A stretch of DNA of 64,000 bases from Gigaspora rosea (lineage: Eukaryota; Glomeromycota; Glomeromycetes; Diversisporales; Gigasporaceae). Below the pieces are notes generated by a model. That model searched no databases, had not been told where the DNA came from, and was given only the letters and a program-made list of their open reading frames with translations. This document shows positions 23,278-36,057 of this stretch, in pieces; positions within the stretch are counted from its first letter, which is position 1; each line of letters begins with the position of its first letter. The position numbers were made by a program, and so were the translations under genes. The stretch is from NCBI GenBank assembly GCA_003550325.1, contig QKWP01000063.1, forward strand, positions 1 to 64,000, given 5' to 3'.

Positions 23278-23729
23278 GTCGCACTAGTTGTTTATAATTT
23301 TTTTTTTTACAACACTAATTTTTATATAATTTTTTTTAGTTGGTGTCATTGTTTTTGAAACCATCCTTTGGAGTTATTGTCTTGAAAGTTGCTCTTTTGA
23401 AATTATTATTGTTTTTGGTGTATGTTTTTTCATCATTTTTGGAGATAATGCGGTTTTGTTTTTTATTACTATTATTTTTTCTTTTATTTTTATTTACTTT
23501 CTGTATATTATTGCATTATAGCATCTCTCTTGAGTTACTATCATTGGAATTGGCATAATTGAAGTTGTTACTATTGGAATTATTTCTAGAGTAGTTATTT
23601 TGAATTTTTTTTTATTTGGTACTATTGCTTTACTTTGATTTTTTCGATATTATTAGTTGCTGGGTTATTTTTAAGTAGTAGTTTTAGTGATTAGAAGTAT
23701 TTTCTTATTTGGTATGAAAATTATTAAAT

Positions 23730-23870
23730 TAAATTATTTGTATTATAAAATTTAATTAATAAAATAATAAAAGTTAATTAATAAAATATAAAAATTAGTT
23801 AATAAAAATTATAAAATTTAGTTAATAAAATTATAAAATTTTAGTTAATAAAATAATATATATAAATATA
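23730..23870. repeat. Short tandem repeat, TTAGTTAATAAAA-like unit
   Basis: Six or so imperfect copies of a roughly 22-bp unit (ATAAAATTTAGTTAATAAAATT) stand in a row, followed by TATA-rich sequence. Confidence 0.75.
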
Positions 23871-24133
23871 TATACGGATATATGTTATTATATGTATATG
23901 TATGGATATATGCTATTATATGTTATCTGCACGTAAATATGCATGAGCAATGCACGAGAAAACACATAAAATTGCACATTAGTATGTGCACTGTTGCACA
24001 AAATCTGCGCCCTATTACATGCTGTAATTGTGCTTTTTCATACATTGTCTCTTATAGATTTACATGCAGGTTCGTGTGGTTCCATATCCAACCTTTTCCG
24101 TGTATTGCAGTATCATTCTATACTGCAATTTTG

Positions 24134-24515
24134 TTATAGGGTCAATACCTCAAACTCTGTGCTAAAATCACAACCATCTAATATAACCTCTTGTAATGAG
24201 TCTTTTTGAGACTCTAAAGCTGAAATGATGCTATAGAATTCTGTAGGACAATCATCTCTACCATTTAATATAAATTTTCCAAGCTGCTCTTGTGATTTAA
24301 TGAAGTGTGTAAGAGCAGGAAATAAAATTATTAAATTTTGATTCATATTCAGAATGAAAACAAGTCCCAAAGCACTAATTTTTGTAGTGTTTTTTGCCAA
24401 AACCCTTAATAATTTAGCAATACTTTGATGCCAAAGTTTAATATTATATCCAAAGATAAATGTTGGAGGCTTGAGTAAAATTGCACATTTTGCTCTAATA
24501 AGTGAAAGATCTCTA
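24134..24515 (-). pseudogene. F-box/LRR-like protein relic
   Basis: The open frame from about 24515 to the stop at 24134 contains AKNTTKISALGL, HFIKSQEQLGKF and IISALESQKDSLQEVIL-DGCDFSTEFEVL. I recognise this style from the large F-box/leucine-rich-repeat family of glomeromycotan fungi, whose members bind SCF ubiquitin-ligase substrates. Only about 125 residues are open. A second frame just upstream (24520-24400) also looks protein-like (FLKFELEIFHLLEQNVQF), so a frameshift probably broke the gene. The stop lies within ACCCTATAAC, which resembles the end of the 3-bp-TSD element family seen at 26134 and 59969, so an element may have cut off the 3' part. Confidence 0.45.
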
Positions 24516-25223
24516 ATTCAAATTTAAGAAATTCAGAATTACAGTATATAAAACAAATTAATGTAAAATGGCACCACTCTTAAGAAATAATTTAAATGGT
24601 AAAGTAACTAAAGTGGTTATCCTTGAGTTGTAATCAGGTAAATTCAGTTTATTAAGTTTGAGACACATCCTTTTTTTAACTTTAAATTCTAATTGATATA
24701 CAATAAGAATCTTTAAAAATCTTGCATAATCAAATAATGGTTTAGAAAATTCTATAGTTATCCCAAATTCTTTTAAACTCTTTTATAACTAATTTTTCAT
24801 ATTCGCCAAGAGATGAAAAATATATAGGAATGAATAAAGATCTTCATTTAATTGAAAATAGATTTGCCAAAGCATAGATATAAATGATATGATTGAAAAT
24901 GGATTTTCCAAAGAATAGGGATAGACATTTGTACCAATATCTGTTTACAAGAGCACACGTATATAATGAATAAATTTCATAATTTAGGTGTTTAAGAATA
25001 TTTTCCATTAATTCAGGCATATTACTTATAAGAATTTTTCAATGCCATGATTGTTGAGAATAGAAAGGAATATTTTTAGTGAAGATATTATTGTGAGTAA
25101 AACCGTGGTGTGGGACTCAAAATCGAATACGTATTAGGATCTAGATGTCACACAGATCAGGTAAACAAATTTTTTACTATAATAGCTGATTGATACTCAT
25201 ATCTGATAAGAAATTCAACGTTT

Positions 25224-25466
25224 TTAATCGTTACTTTTAGAGGTTACATAAAAAAAAAAAGGCTGCATTCTGAACAATGTGAATAATTTAGATATACACT
25301 TTATTGTTCTTGTATTAAAATTAGGAATAATACACTTGAAAAGAATCATGTTTTCGAAAATGCACTTTGTTTCATAATCTATAGTATTAAAAGGTCTGAC
25401 TCTACTACAAAAAGTAAAGTTACGGATAAACTTTGCCTGAGATTTTAAAAAAAACCAGTTAGCCAC
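25224..25466 (-). pseudogene. Possible 5' fragment of the same F-box-like relic
   Basis: The 80-codon ORF reads KSQAKFIRNFTFCSRVRPFN...IFENMILFKCIIPNFNTR, with alternating hydrophobic spacing as in leucine-rich repeats. It lies upstream of, and on the same strand as, the relic at 24134-24515, with an AT-rich broken stretch between. The relation is inferred from position and composition only. Confidence 0.3.
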
Positions 25467-25469
25467 ATA

Positions 25470-26130
25470 GGCTTACAAGCTGTTAGCAATTTATTTTAAT
25501 TTGAGCAAGAAAGAAAAGTATTGAAGAATGCACTTTTCCTAGATATTGGTTAAATTTGATATAAAAAGTCAATGCCAAAACCAGCCTATAATAATTTCTC
25601 ATGATATAAAAGTTATTGATAAACTCTTGTTATAAAAAAGTTTGGTAAAATTTTTAATATTTGTCTACTAGCAAGATTTATTTATCAGATGCATCATATC
25701 TAATAACTGTATCATAATAAAATTTTTCTTTACTGACAATTTTTTTCAAAATTTTAATATAAAATGTTGGTATAACTAATGTCTCAAAAATGTTTATATA
25801 AGAGCGATGTGTATGTTTTAAATCTATATTTTGTTTATTCCTTAGTGTTTTTCATACAAAAATTATGCCTATTTTTGCCAATTTATGGAAGATAATTTAA
25901 CATCTCTACAAATACAAAATGAATTTTTACAGTTCTAAATAGCTTTATTAACATGTAGTAACCTTCATAAAATGTGATTATGTTTTATAACTAGCCTTAG
26001 TATAGAATAGACTTATTAGTTTAGAACTGCATAAACATTATTTACAATACTGATAAATATCATGCTTAACCTAGTTGAATCATATCTTAGTTAAAGGAGG
26101 TTTTATTAAGCGAAAAAATAATATAAAATA
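25470..26130. other. AT-rich spacer
   Basis: No gene, RNA or delimitable repeat was recognised. Confidence 0.5.
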
Positions 26131-26133
26131 TAT

Positions 26134-26546
26134 CTCTATAAAAAATGTGGTCTGTGTAGGCACGTGTTTCTACGGAGAGACACGGCTGAGTGTGGAATGG
26201 GCAGATGTCTGAATTTGTACGTCTGTGTACCATGTTGGCACGTTAAATTGGTCTGAATTGGACTGTTTACCCAGACATTTTGGACTGTAAATGGACCGGG
26301 TTTTGCTGCACTTTACTAAACCAAAAATTATAGGTTTTGGCACGAGTAATTACTTGTAAAATAATGTAATAAAACATGCATGGTATTGACATGTGCATTG
26401 GGTGGCACGTATATAAAACATAATATACGTGCCATTCTGGCACATTTTAGTTCATGTTTCATGCCTTTACATGCCACATGACATGTGCCTACCCAGACAA
26501 CCTCGAGCCAACCCATACCAGCACCCAGTCCACTTTTCTTATAGGG
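26134..26546. mobile_element. 413-bp non-autonomous element with 3-bp target duplication (copy 1)
   Basis: The ends are CTCTATAAAAAATGTGGTCTG on the left and the complement of CCCTATAAGAAAAGTGGACTG on the right, flanked by TAT on both sides (26131-26133 and 26547-26549). The interior block GACATTTTGGACTGTAAATG is shared with the copy at 59969-60637. ORFs that cross it (26328-26603) are part of the element and are not genes. Confidence 0.75.
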
Positions 26547-26549
26547 TAT

Positions 26550-27349
26550 AAAGCAGTGTATATATACAGTGACGACATTCAAAGAACCAATATATAAATA
26601 CAATAAACTAAATAATGATCAATTATATTTTATTAAAAGTTAACTAAGTTGATTTCTCAAAAAATTAACTAACTTAGCTAACTAAGTCAACTAGATAACT
26701 AACTTCTAATTGATTATAATATATGGATTTTTGTCTTAAAAAGGATCCTATAACTTTAAAAAATTTTTTGAGTAATTAGCAGTCATATAACATGTGTATA
26801 GATTAGCAACAATGTGGTTCAACCCTAAATTTTATATATAAATTTAGATAGATTTTGCTTTCTGGGCTTATTTAATAATAAAAATCTATCAATTTAAGTG
26901 TACATAGATCATTTTTTATATGATCTATATAGTATATTGGATTTATACATATTAATAAAAAAAATGTTTTTGATAAACACTAGGCCAATTTGTATCAAAT
27001 TTCTTTGACATATAAATTAAAATAGGTTGTTTATAATAGTGAAGTTTGCAATATATAATCAAAATTTTCTGGAAATGCTATATGTTTTTTGGAGTTATAC
27101 AAAGAATTTTTAATTCTAATTAGTTGTATTATATAATATTTACATGTAAATCATAACACAAAGTTGATCTATAATCTATTTTATATAGATTCAAAAATGT
27201 TGACACTTTACATTTAATTTTTGGGTATTATTTGCAACTTTTTTAGCATTCAGAAGCTCTTCTTATAAAATAAAAAAATCTTATAAAACAGTAAGATAAT
27301 TATACAATAAGAATATCTATTTTTACTATAATTGTATTTTAACAACATA
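26550..27349. other. AT-rich spacer
   Basis: Nothing recognised beyond short local repeats (AACTAACTTAGCTAACTAAG at about 26660). Confidence 0.5.
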
Positions 27350-27352
27350 TTA

Positions 27353-27849
27353 GGGGCATCCATAAATAACGTTATGTACCCCTCATAGTAGCGCTGGACC
27401 CCCCTACTATATAAAAAAAAATTCAAACTCCATATGTTTATATATAAAATTTTACAAAACTTGAATATATTGTGACACAGTTATCCAATTTGGATGATTT
27501 AGGTACCATTCGATTCGTCTCAGTGAGACAAATCCAATGAAACCAAAATCATTTCATTTGGATCACTGGATCAATATTTATTTACAAAAAACTATTAATT
27601 TTATAGTCATTTTATAGTATTTGTCCAATAAAATTTCATCCAGTGATCCAAATGAAATGAAATTGGTACCATTCTACTCCTCTCACTGAGACGAATTCAA
27701 TGGTATCAAAATCATTAAATTTGGACCACTGGTTCAATTTTCAGCCAAATTTTTCTAAAAAAATTACATTATATTTTTTTGTCCCCCCTACTTATTGAGA
27801 AAACCGTTATCATTCATCCCCTTGTATAACGTTATTTATAGATGCCCCC
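27353..27849. mobile_element. PIF/Harbinger-type MITE, copy 1 (497 bp)
   Basis: The inverted ends read GGGGCATCCATAAATAACGT on the left and, on the right, the complement of GGGGGCATCTATAAATAACG. TTA flanks both sides (27350-27352, 27850-27852). A 3-bp TTA/TAA duplication is the PIF/Harbinger hallmark. The interior contains long complementary blocks around GATCCAAATGAAATGA, so the whole element can fold. No transposase ORF. Confidence 0.92.
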
Positions 27850-27852
27850 TTA

Positions 27853-28860
27853 TATATTAGCAGGAGGAACAGGAATTAGAGTATTTAAATAGACAATGTG
27901 TGGGTTGAAATGTAGTAGCTAGTATCAAATCCACTTAAATCAGCAACCAAAAGTTGCAGATATAGTTAGTTGCAATCTTATTAGTACAACAAAACTAAGG
28001 TGGCTACTTAAATAGGTAACTTAAAGTTGCAGGTATGGCTAGTAGCAACTACATTAATGCAACAAATACTAGTGGATCTCTATGTAGATTACTAATAGCT
28101 CTAATATTGAATTAAAGTTTTTTGGTTTCAAAAAAAATATTTTATATAATTATATAAAAATTTTATAGTTTTTTTCTATATCTTTATATATTATTAATCT
28201 ACAAAATAAACTTTTTTTGGTATTATATTAAAAATAGAGTTCTTTTTTAAGACTATTTTTTATTTTGCACTCTTACATATTATTAATCTATAAAAAAAGA
28301 AGTTTTTTGATACTATATTAAATAATAGAGTTCTTAAAAAGAACAATATTTTTTATATAGTATCAAAAAATTCTATTTTTTGTAGATTAATGATATATAG
28401 AGATGCAAAATAAAAAATATAGTTCAACAAAAATATACTAATTATTTAATATAAACCAAAAACTTCTTTTAATTTGTAAGTTAATAACATATAGAAGTTG
28501 TAGAAGTGTAGAATTAATGATTCTAAATATCCAGGCCAAACCAGACTTTTGTTAAGTTTGAGTCTGGTCTGGTTATCAAACTGGACTTTTATATTTTAAA
28601 TTTTTAGTCAAGTTTGAGTCGTTTGGGTCTAAATTTGAAGTCTTAACTAATTTGAATATTGTATATATATTTTTGGTGCTGCAAATGTTTATTTAGAGCA
28701 TAAAGTTATAATTAATTAGTAAAATTTAAAAATCAAAGCATTTTGTATAATTTTATTAACAAATTTATTAAAAATATTGTATTATTTAAAATTTTACTAA
28801 TTGATTATAACTTTTTGCACTAAATAATCTTGTTAAATTTTAAAAAATACATCCAATTAG
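27853..28860. other. AT-rich spacer with small inverted repeats
   Basis: A palindromic block at about 28195-28400 (AATAGAGTTCTTTTTTAAG and its complement; TATTAATCTACAAAATAAAC and its complement) forms a foldback of about 200 bp. No gene. Confidence 0.5.
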
Positions 28861-28862
28861 TA

Positions 28863-29338
28863 CTGTATTTTACCAAAAATATCATATTTCTCCAAAAATA
28901 AGCACCCCTGAATATAAGCACCCCAAAATTATATAATACCCGAAAATAAGCACCTCTAGCTTTTTATAAGCATATACTTGAATTAATTACAACAACACTT
29001 TTTTTTTGGATTCTTAGTTTCGTTAGCAAAATTATAACCATGAATTACAATTTTATTTACCAGTAGTATTACTGTATCCTTTTAATGAACCAGTATTATA
29101 GTTGTATAAAGATCAAAGCAAATTACAAATTTATAAAGAATGCAAATCATAAATTTAACATTATATTATTTTTTTAGCAACAATCATTGACCTTGTTTTT
29201 TAGTTGGCCATACGATGATAATAATGTTGAATCGAACAAGGTTTGTTTTTTATAAGCAAATTTTTTAATTATTCGTGAAGTACCTGAAATAAGCACCCTT
29301 ATAGTAAAAAAGAGGTGCTTATTTTTAGAGAAATACAG
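28863..29338. mobile_element. Tc1/mariner-type MITE (476 bp)
   Basis: The ends CTGTATTT...CCAAAAATAAGCACC on the left and the complement of CTGTATTTCTCTAAAAATAAG on the right are flanked by TA (28861-28862 and 29339-29340). AAATAAGCACC occurs repeatedly near both ends. Confidence 0.85.
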
Positions 29339-29340
29339 TA

Positions 29341-30367
29341 AGTACACTCTTTTTATTATAAGTGGCAGTTATTTTTAGAAACAAATTATTTATTTTCAAA
29401 CAAATTTATTTAAATTTTTTTTCAAGTTGATAGTAAGGTTAACAGGCTAGAATTAAATCCTATGCTATAATATTGTTGCACTAAATCTATCTCTAAAACA
29501 GTTTAGTGGAAATGGGGTTCAAAATAATTAAAATCTTATATGTTTAATAATTTAAACATGATCATATATAGAGGTTTTTATATAATTTGCTTTTATAAAG
29601 AGGCAAATAGCTAAATGTATATAAAGATACAAATTGTTATAAACAGTTTATAATAAACTATAACTAAAAATACTAATCTTTAGAAAATGTTAAGACCTTT
29701 TAGTAGTCATGTGATCAATATCTTTAATTACTAATAAAGATACAAGTATTGTTTATTTAATAAATTATTATATGAAAATATAATTCTTTATTAGAATAAG
29801 TGAGTTATTTATTATACAAATGCTTAGAGGAGTGACAAAAATCAGGTGATTTTTTTGGGGGAGGGGGTAAAAAAAGTTGAAATTATATATAAGAACCTCA
29901 CTATATATATTAAGAAAGAGAAAAGGAGGGTAGGCCTCTAATAAAAAATAATCAGATAATTAATGACACTGCCCTTAGTAGACAACTATTTTGTTTCAGG
30001 GCGAGACTTGATGTATTTATTGTCCAGAGCCTAGCAGAGGACTTTACACTGGAGCAATAGACCAAAATTTGTGTGTTCAGGTTTCGCTTATGTGATATTA
30101 AGCCAATTAGCATTTCAAAACATATAAACAGATCAATACAGATCAGCCTGACATGGCGGGTGATACTGTAAAAAGTTATCTGAATGACTATTATGCTTTA
30201 GACTTTAACATTTCACGTTTTCCTAGTTTATTTTTTATTAATTTTTATTATATAATTCATGATCAAACATATTTATAATATCTGCTATATATTAATGATG
30301 TACTAGATCTATATAATATATAAGATCACTAATATCTTTGCGATTTATGTGATCAAAAGGTTTTTTA
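29341..30367. other. AT-rich spacer
   Basis: No gene. A motif AAAATCAGGTGATTTTT at about 29838 matches the ends of the element at 38458-40023 and may be a relic of that family. Confidence 0.5.
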
Positions 30368-30370
30368 TAA

Positions 30371-30903
30371 GGGGGCATCCATAAATAATGTTATGTACCC
30401 CCTCATAGTAGTGCTTGACCCCCCCTACTATATAAAAATTTTTTTCAAAATCCATATGTTTATATATGAAATTTTACAAAAACTCGAATATATTGTGACA
30501 CAGTAATCCGATTTGGGTAATTTAGGTACCATTCGATGCGTCTCAGTAAGAAGAATCCAATGATACCAAAATAATTTCATTTGGATCACTGGATCAATAG
30601 ATATTCACAAAAAACTATTGATTTTATAGTAATTTTATAAGAAAACATAATAACCAATAGTATTTGGCCAATAACTTTTGATCTGGTGATTCAAATAAAA
30701 TAAAATTGGTACCATCCGACTCCTCTTACTGAGACAAATCGAATGGTACCAAAATCATTAAATTTAGACCACTGGATCAGCTTTTAGCTGATTTTTTTTA
30801 AAAAAATTACATTATATTTTTTGATCCCCTACTTAAGAGGAAAATCGTTATATTTTGTCAGACCACTTCCCCCTCTTGTATAACGTTATTTCTGGATGCC
30901 CCC
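30371..30903. mobile_element. PIF/Harbinger-type MITE, copy 2 (533 bp)
   Basis: Same family as 27353-27849. The ends GGGGGCATCCATAAATAATG and the complement of GGGGGCATCCAGAAATAACG are flanked by TAA (30368-30370, 30904-30906). It is in the same orientation as copy 1 and clearly diverged from it. Confidence 0.92.
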
Positions 30904-31011
30904 TAATCAATGTGATTTATATGATTTCTTGGCTATTATAATTACATGTTCAAATATCTTGTGACATACCTGTTCAATAATATTTTAAAGTAGAAATTAG
31001 GACTAATAATA

Positions 31012-31798
31012 CAGTCATTCCTCTCTATAATCACCAAGTCTGCCGCACCCTATTTTGGTGATTGTAAAGAGGTGTGACTATAAATAAAATATCTTATTAT
31101 AGTCATGTGATCAAAGACCAATAAGTAATATATTTGCGCATATTTGAAATACTATTAAAAAATTTATTCCAGTGGCCCAATTTGGATAAACCAACTACCA
31201 AAGTGTTTGACTCAATGAGATGATTCTAAAGAGTCCAAAATAATCCAAATTTAATTACAAATACTAAGATTATTAAGGATTTTTACTCAGATGTTTAAAT
31301 TTAATCAATTCTTAAACATGTAAAGTTATACAAATCCTTAATGATCTCAGGAGTGTGTGATTCGATTTTAACGATTTTGGGCTCATTAGAATCGTCTCAT
31401 TGAGATGAACATTTTGGTATTGTTTCATCTAAATTGGATTATTGGATCAAAAGTTATTTGTTGTCAAACCTTTAAGAAGCTTTAATAGATAATTTTTTTT
31501 TTTTATAACTCCCTTTCAAAGACGCTCAGTAGCGTACTAATAGATAATTTTAAATATACATGAATATGAAAATTGGCCAATCAGATTTTATAATCTGTAT
31601 TTAGTTAAAAATTGGTAACTATAATGAGGTTTTTTATTAATAAAATTGGTAAAAAAATCAAATTTTCATAGTGATAGTGATTATAAGCGATTTGTAACTA
31701 TAATGAGTTTTTTTACTATGTTTGAGACTGTCGCACAAAATCAGGTGCTTAAATAGAGGTGTGACTATATGGGGTGCGACTATAGGGAGGTCTGACTG
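31012..31798. mobile_element. pogo/mariner-type MITE (787 bp)
   Basis: The ends CAGTCATTCCTCTCTATAAT and the complement of CAGTCAGACCTCCCTATAGT are flanked by TA (31010-31011, 31799-31800). CAGT starts with TA duplication are usual for pogo/Fot1-like elements. Palindromic interior, no ORF. Confidence 0.9.
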
Positions 31799-31820
31799 TA
31801 TTAGTAACAATAATCATATA

Positions 31821-32101
31821 GGGTGTTATACATTAAAACAGTCCTTTTTTGCAATTTTTTGAAAATTAAGTTTCATTAGATTTATATAAAAAATCAAGAT
31901 AATTGTAAAAGAAAAATAACATGAGGCCACGTAAGGCCAACACATCACTAGATTACCTGATAGTCACCTGCTAAATTTGACCAATCAAAATCATGAAATT
32001 TAATTAATACTGAATCAGTCTGAAAATCAAAACAAATGATTAAACTCAATTATCTCAAAATAAATTATATGTAAAAAAGGGCGTTTTAATGTGTAACACC
32101 C
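31821..32101. mobile_element. Tc1/mariner-type MITE (281 bp), relative of 63001-63342
   Basis: The ends GGGTGTTATACATTAAAAC and the complement of GGGTGTTACACATTAAAACG are flanked by TA. Interior blocks (AATCATGAAATTTAATTAAT; TGATAGTCACCTG) match the complement of the element at 63001-63342, so both belong to one family. Confidence 0.88.
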
Positions 32102-32104
32102 TAT

Positions 32105-33530
32105 ATAGCAATTCTAATAGTAATAAAAAAAGGCTAGTATGCATAATAACCCTTAGATAATAATGCTACAAAAGGTTAAAGATAAGTAATTTAGTAAGTT
32201 AATAGTTTAGGCTATTATTAATATTAGGAATATTAGCCAAATTAGAAAATAGTAATACAGGCTTGATCCAGATAAAAAAAATATTAATCTTGGTTATAAT
32301 CTAGGTCAACAAATCAGGTAAACCCAAATTCAAATGACTAAACCCTAGTACTTTATCTAAAAAAAATAAAAAACTAAAAAAAAAACAAATTGCTAAATTT
32401 TAAATAAAAAATCTTAAAACTCTAGTGTACAAAAATTTTTTTTTGTTAATTAACCTGGTGGTTATATCATATTTTATTATATAATAGAGAACTATATATG
32501 CAAATATAAATTCTACTACCAGTTTTTTAACCTTACAATTAAAATACAACTCATTTAGCTACCATAGGTACTTATCCATGACTTGCCAGAATAGATTTCA
32601 CCTCACTAGACTGGGTATTTATAAATCTCCAATTACTAGATCACTAGCCTGAATCTATAGTCAGTCATAACTACCAACTTTTTTTTAAAATTTCATCTAC
32701 CTAGATTTAGCATAAAGAACTAAAAAAAAATTTAACAAAGTAGTATATAAAAAGGGTATAAGGGGAGCAACAAAAAAAAAAGAAAAAGTAAAAAAAAGAG
32801 GAATAAACTACAAAATCTAAGCAAAGAACCAAATTTAAATAGACAAAATAAAAAAAGCAAAAAAAAGTCAATATTATAATCTATATATATTAGAAAAAAA
32901 AGAAAATAAAGAAAAAAATAAGAAAAAAAATATTTGAAAATATTCCCTTAATATTCTATAGTAGTTTTTTCAAAAAAACCTCATATGTCATTTATTATTT
33001 ACTTTTGTTCCCAAAATATACATGTAATCTTGATTCCAATATAGTAGATGCTTTTTCAATTTGAATAGAGTAAATACTGCTGATCTTTTAGAGAGGGTAT
33101 GCTAAAAAGCCCACTTTTTGAAATTTTGAAAAAATCATTTCTTTTTTGTAAAATTTAAAATCAACTCAAACTTCTCTTTGAGGCAGGACAAGTACTTTTT
33201 CTTCAGTAAGAATAAACTCTAAGCTTGTCAGCAAATAGTCTATAAGCTTTATTCCTAAACAACAAGTGCTGTTCTCTGCAGTAAGTAATAAACTCTAAAC
33301 TAGTTAGCAGATAATCTATGAGTTCTACCTCTAAATGATAGGTGCTGTTTTACAGGTTCCCAGTTATAGCCTTCTTTAATTGTATGGTTTATATTAATAT
33401 TTTTATTTTAGGTTTTAGGTTTTTGTTGGTACAATGATCATCAGAAAGAGTTGTAAATAACAAAATTATTATTAAAAATTAATAAAAATAATAAAATATC
33501 CTTTTAATTTTATATTTTATCCAATCAATA
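32105..33530. other. AT-rich spacer with A-runs
   Basis: No gene was recognised. Purine/A-rich stretches are at 32760-32940. A short diverged direct repeat (AATAAACTCTAAGCTTGTCAGC / AATAAACTCTAAACTAGTTA) lies near 33210 and 33286. Confidence 0.5.
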
Positions 33531-33534
33531 AATG

Positions 33535-33754
33535 TTGTAGCTAAAGCTAGAAATGGCTGAAGCTAGAAATTTTAATTATTTTAATATAAAATTTTCAAAA
33601 ATTTTTGGGTCTTTTGTTAGTAGTTTTTTATAGAGTTAGGTTAGGCTACGGTTAGTTTTAATAATAAAAGAGTATAAGTAGAAATTTGGTAGAGCTATAT
33701 TTTAAATCAAGGTATCTAATTTCCAGCTTTAGCTATTTCTGGCTTTAGCTACAA
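33535..33754. mobile_element. Foldback MITE (220 bp)
   Basis: The left end TTGTAGCTAAAGCTAGAAAT and the right complement of TTGTAGCTAAAGCCAGAAAT pair, and both continue with GGCTGAAGCTAGAAATT-like sequence. ATAAAT occurs on both sides near the ends, but the exact duplication is unclear. Confidence 0.75.
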
Positions 33755-33764
33755 TAAATTATTA

Positions 33765-34500
33765 TTGAGGCTTTTTATTTATATTTAATGCTAAAAATAT
33801 TTATTGATTTGTATGTATACTTGAATTTTTTCTGATTACCATAGATAAACAAGCTATTAGCATCTAGATGTGCTGTTATTGGATCCAGTAACAGATTTAT
33901 TATTCTTTTTTTTTATAACAAATAATTCACTTTGCTTAACCAAGTCTAATAGTATATAAATTGTATTTATATGATCTATTTATTACTAAAAAGCAAACAA
34001 AATAATATAAATAACATATTCTATTTTAGAAAATTTAATTTAAGATAAACTTATATATAAATTGTTTCTGGCTTTAGTGCAATGTATCATGCAGTTACTA
34101 TAAATTTATTTTTATATTAATTGTAATTGAATATATATAGGTTGACTTGTTTTTAATATTAACATTAATTTGGTATACAAATTGATATAATTAAACAAGG
34201 TTTTGATATATTTGGTTTCTGGCCTATTTAATCTAAATTAGACAAAATTTAACCTGTAATGACCTGGGTAATATTTCTAATAAAAATAACTACTATTATA
34301 ACTATAATTATTAGGGACAAAACTAAATAAATTAATAAATGCAGAAGATTTGTAAAATAACATGCATCTACAATATAAGAGATAAAATAATATTTGCACC
34401 AATTTTATCTACCTTAGTGCCTTTTTTTAATTTTTTTATATTTATAGCTGGCTTGCATTATGCAAGTAAAAAATTACTAGCTTATATTATATATTAATCA
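33765..34500. other. AT-rich spacer
   Basis: No gene or delimitable element was recognised. Confidence 0.5.
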
Positions 34501-34800
34501 GCAAAAATATATATATGTAAACTTACATAAGTTTTTAAGGTATATAAGAAAATCATAAACTTAAATAAAATTTAGTGTAAAACTGCGCAAGTTTTACAAC
34601 ATGTAAGAAAATTGTAAATTTATATAAAAATTTTATATAAGTTTACCATTTTCTTATGCACTATAAGAAAATTGTAAACTTATATAAAATTTTTATGTAA
34701 ATTTACAATTTTTAATAGTGCATAAAAAAATTGTAAACTTACATAAAATTTTTATATAAGTTTAGGATTTTCTTTTTGCATAAAAAAATTGCAAAATATT
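34500..34800 (+). repeat. Hairpin-rich repeat, counterpart of 16150-16400
   Basis: GTAAACTTACATAAG and AAAATTGTAAATTTATATAA words occur many times in both orientations and can form several stem-loops. They match the inverted counterpart at 16150-16400. Confidence 0.7.
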
Positions 34801-34838
34801 TCAAAAGACCTTGTGCACCACAAAATAAATGAAATATA

Positions 34839-35306
34839 CAGTCGGCCCTCTTAGAACCGATCCTGTCAAAACTGATAACCTGCCAAAATCGGTTAAAAAT
34901 CAATCCACCATACCCGTTCCATAAGTAATAACTGATAACCTGCCATTTCTGATATCTGATAGTCTTTATGTATAAATTTCTGATTTTTGAATAGAGTCAC
35001 CTGACATGTATCCAATCAAATTGCATAAAATTGATACAGATGGGTTCATTCATGATGATCACGTGATCAGTATATTGATCTTAAGATTTTCTGTTCACGA
35101 TTTAACGTGATTAAACAGTTCACAGGTCTTCGAGGTCACAAGTAATTCCGTTTTCTGCTCTGATTAGGCCCCAGAAATTGTTCAAGATTGTAATTTGATT
35201 GGTCGATATGCGTCCGCATTTCTCATGATATTGTCAAATTCGATTACTTCTCAAACCTGATATTAAACCCGTCCACTATGCATACTGGTTCTGAGAGGGT
35301 CAACTG
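34839..35306. mobile_element. pogo/mariner-type MITE (468 bp)
   Basis: The ends CAGTCGGCCCTCTTAGAACC and the complement of CAGTTGACCCTCTCAGAACC are flanked by TA (34837-34838, 35307-35308). It is inserted in the large dispersed repeat (34500-36900). Confidence 0.9.
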
Positions 35307-36057
35307 TATTTTAATTATTTTAGATATAATATTTTTAAAATATTTCAGATACTTTCAAAATATTTTAGGACTGGAAAACCAAGCTGGATTAGTAGATCTG
35401 TAGTCTAAATCATACCAAGTGTGCATTTGACTAATATTTTTAAAATATTTTGATGATTGTATTACAAGATCAAATTAGATCTTTGTTTTTTTTTGTTTAT
35501 AATTTAAATTTTCAGTTTGTTTTTTTGGTTTGGTTTCATTTTTTTTAGTTTCATTTTGTTTTTTAATTTTTATATATTATTTTTTAATTTTTTTATTTTA
35601 TTTCTACAAAAAATACCAATCTAACTTTTTTGGTATTTGCAAGAAATCTAATAATGTTTCAACACTTTATGCAAACCAACTTAGCCTTCAGACACTTTGC
35701 AAGAACATACAATTGATTTCACCAAACAATTTCTAAATTTTCAAAAATGCTTTTTTAGAGAAATAAAGATTTAGTTAATACTCTATTTATTTTTTTATTT
35801 GACGTTTTTTGGTCTTTTGTTTTGGTTTTTGCTTTTTTATTTTTTTTTTATTCTGGCACTTTGCAAGAAAAATAACCTAGGCTTTTTTGACACTTTGCAA
35901 GCAAACCCAGACTTTTCTAGAACTTTGCAAAAATATATACAACTTGATTTTAGCAATTCTGTCATGAACTCTATTTCAAAGAAATAGAGATTTGGGTTTT
36001 TATTTTTTTATTAAGTTTGCTTACATTTTGTTTTTTTGTTTGTTTTCTTTTTATTTT

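Noticed and set aside
26328-26603. 91-codon ORF, and the mirror ORFs at 60004-60214
   Set aside because: They lie inside two copies of a transposable element and differ in frame between copies.
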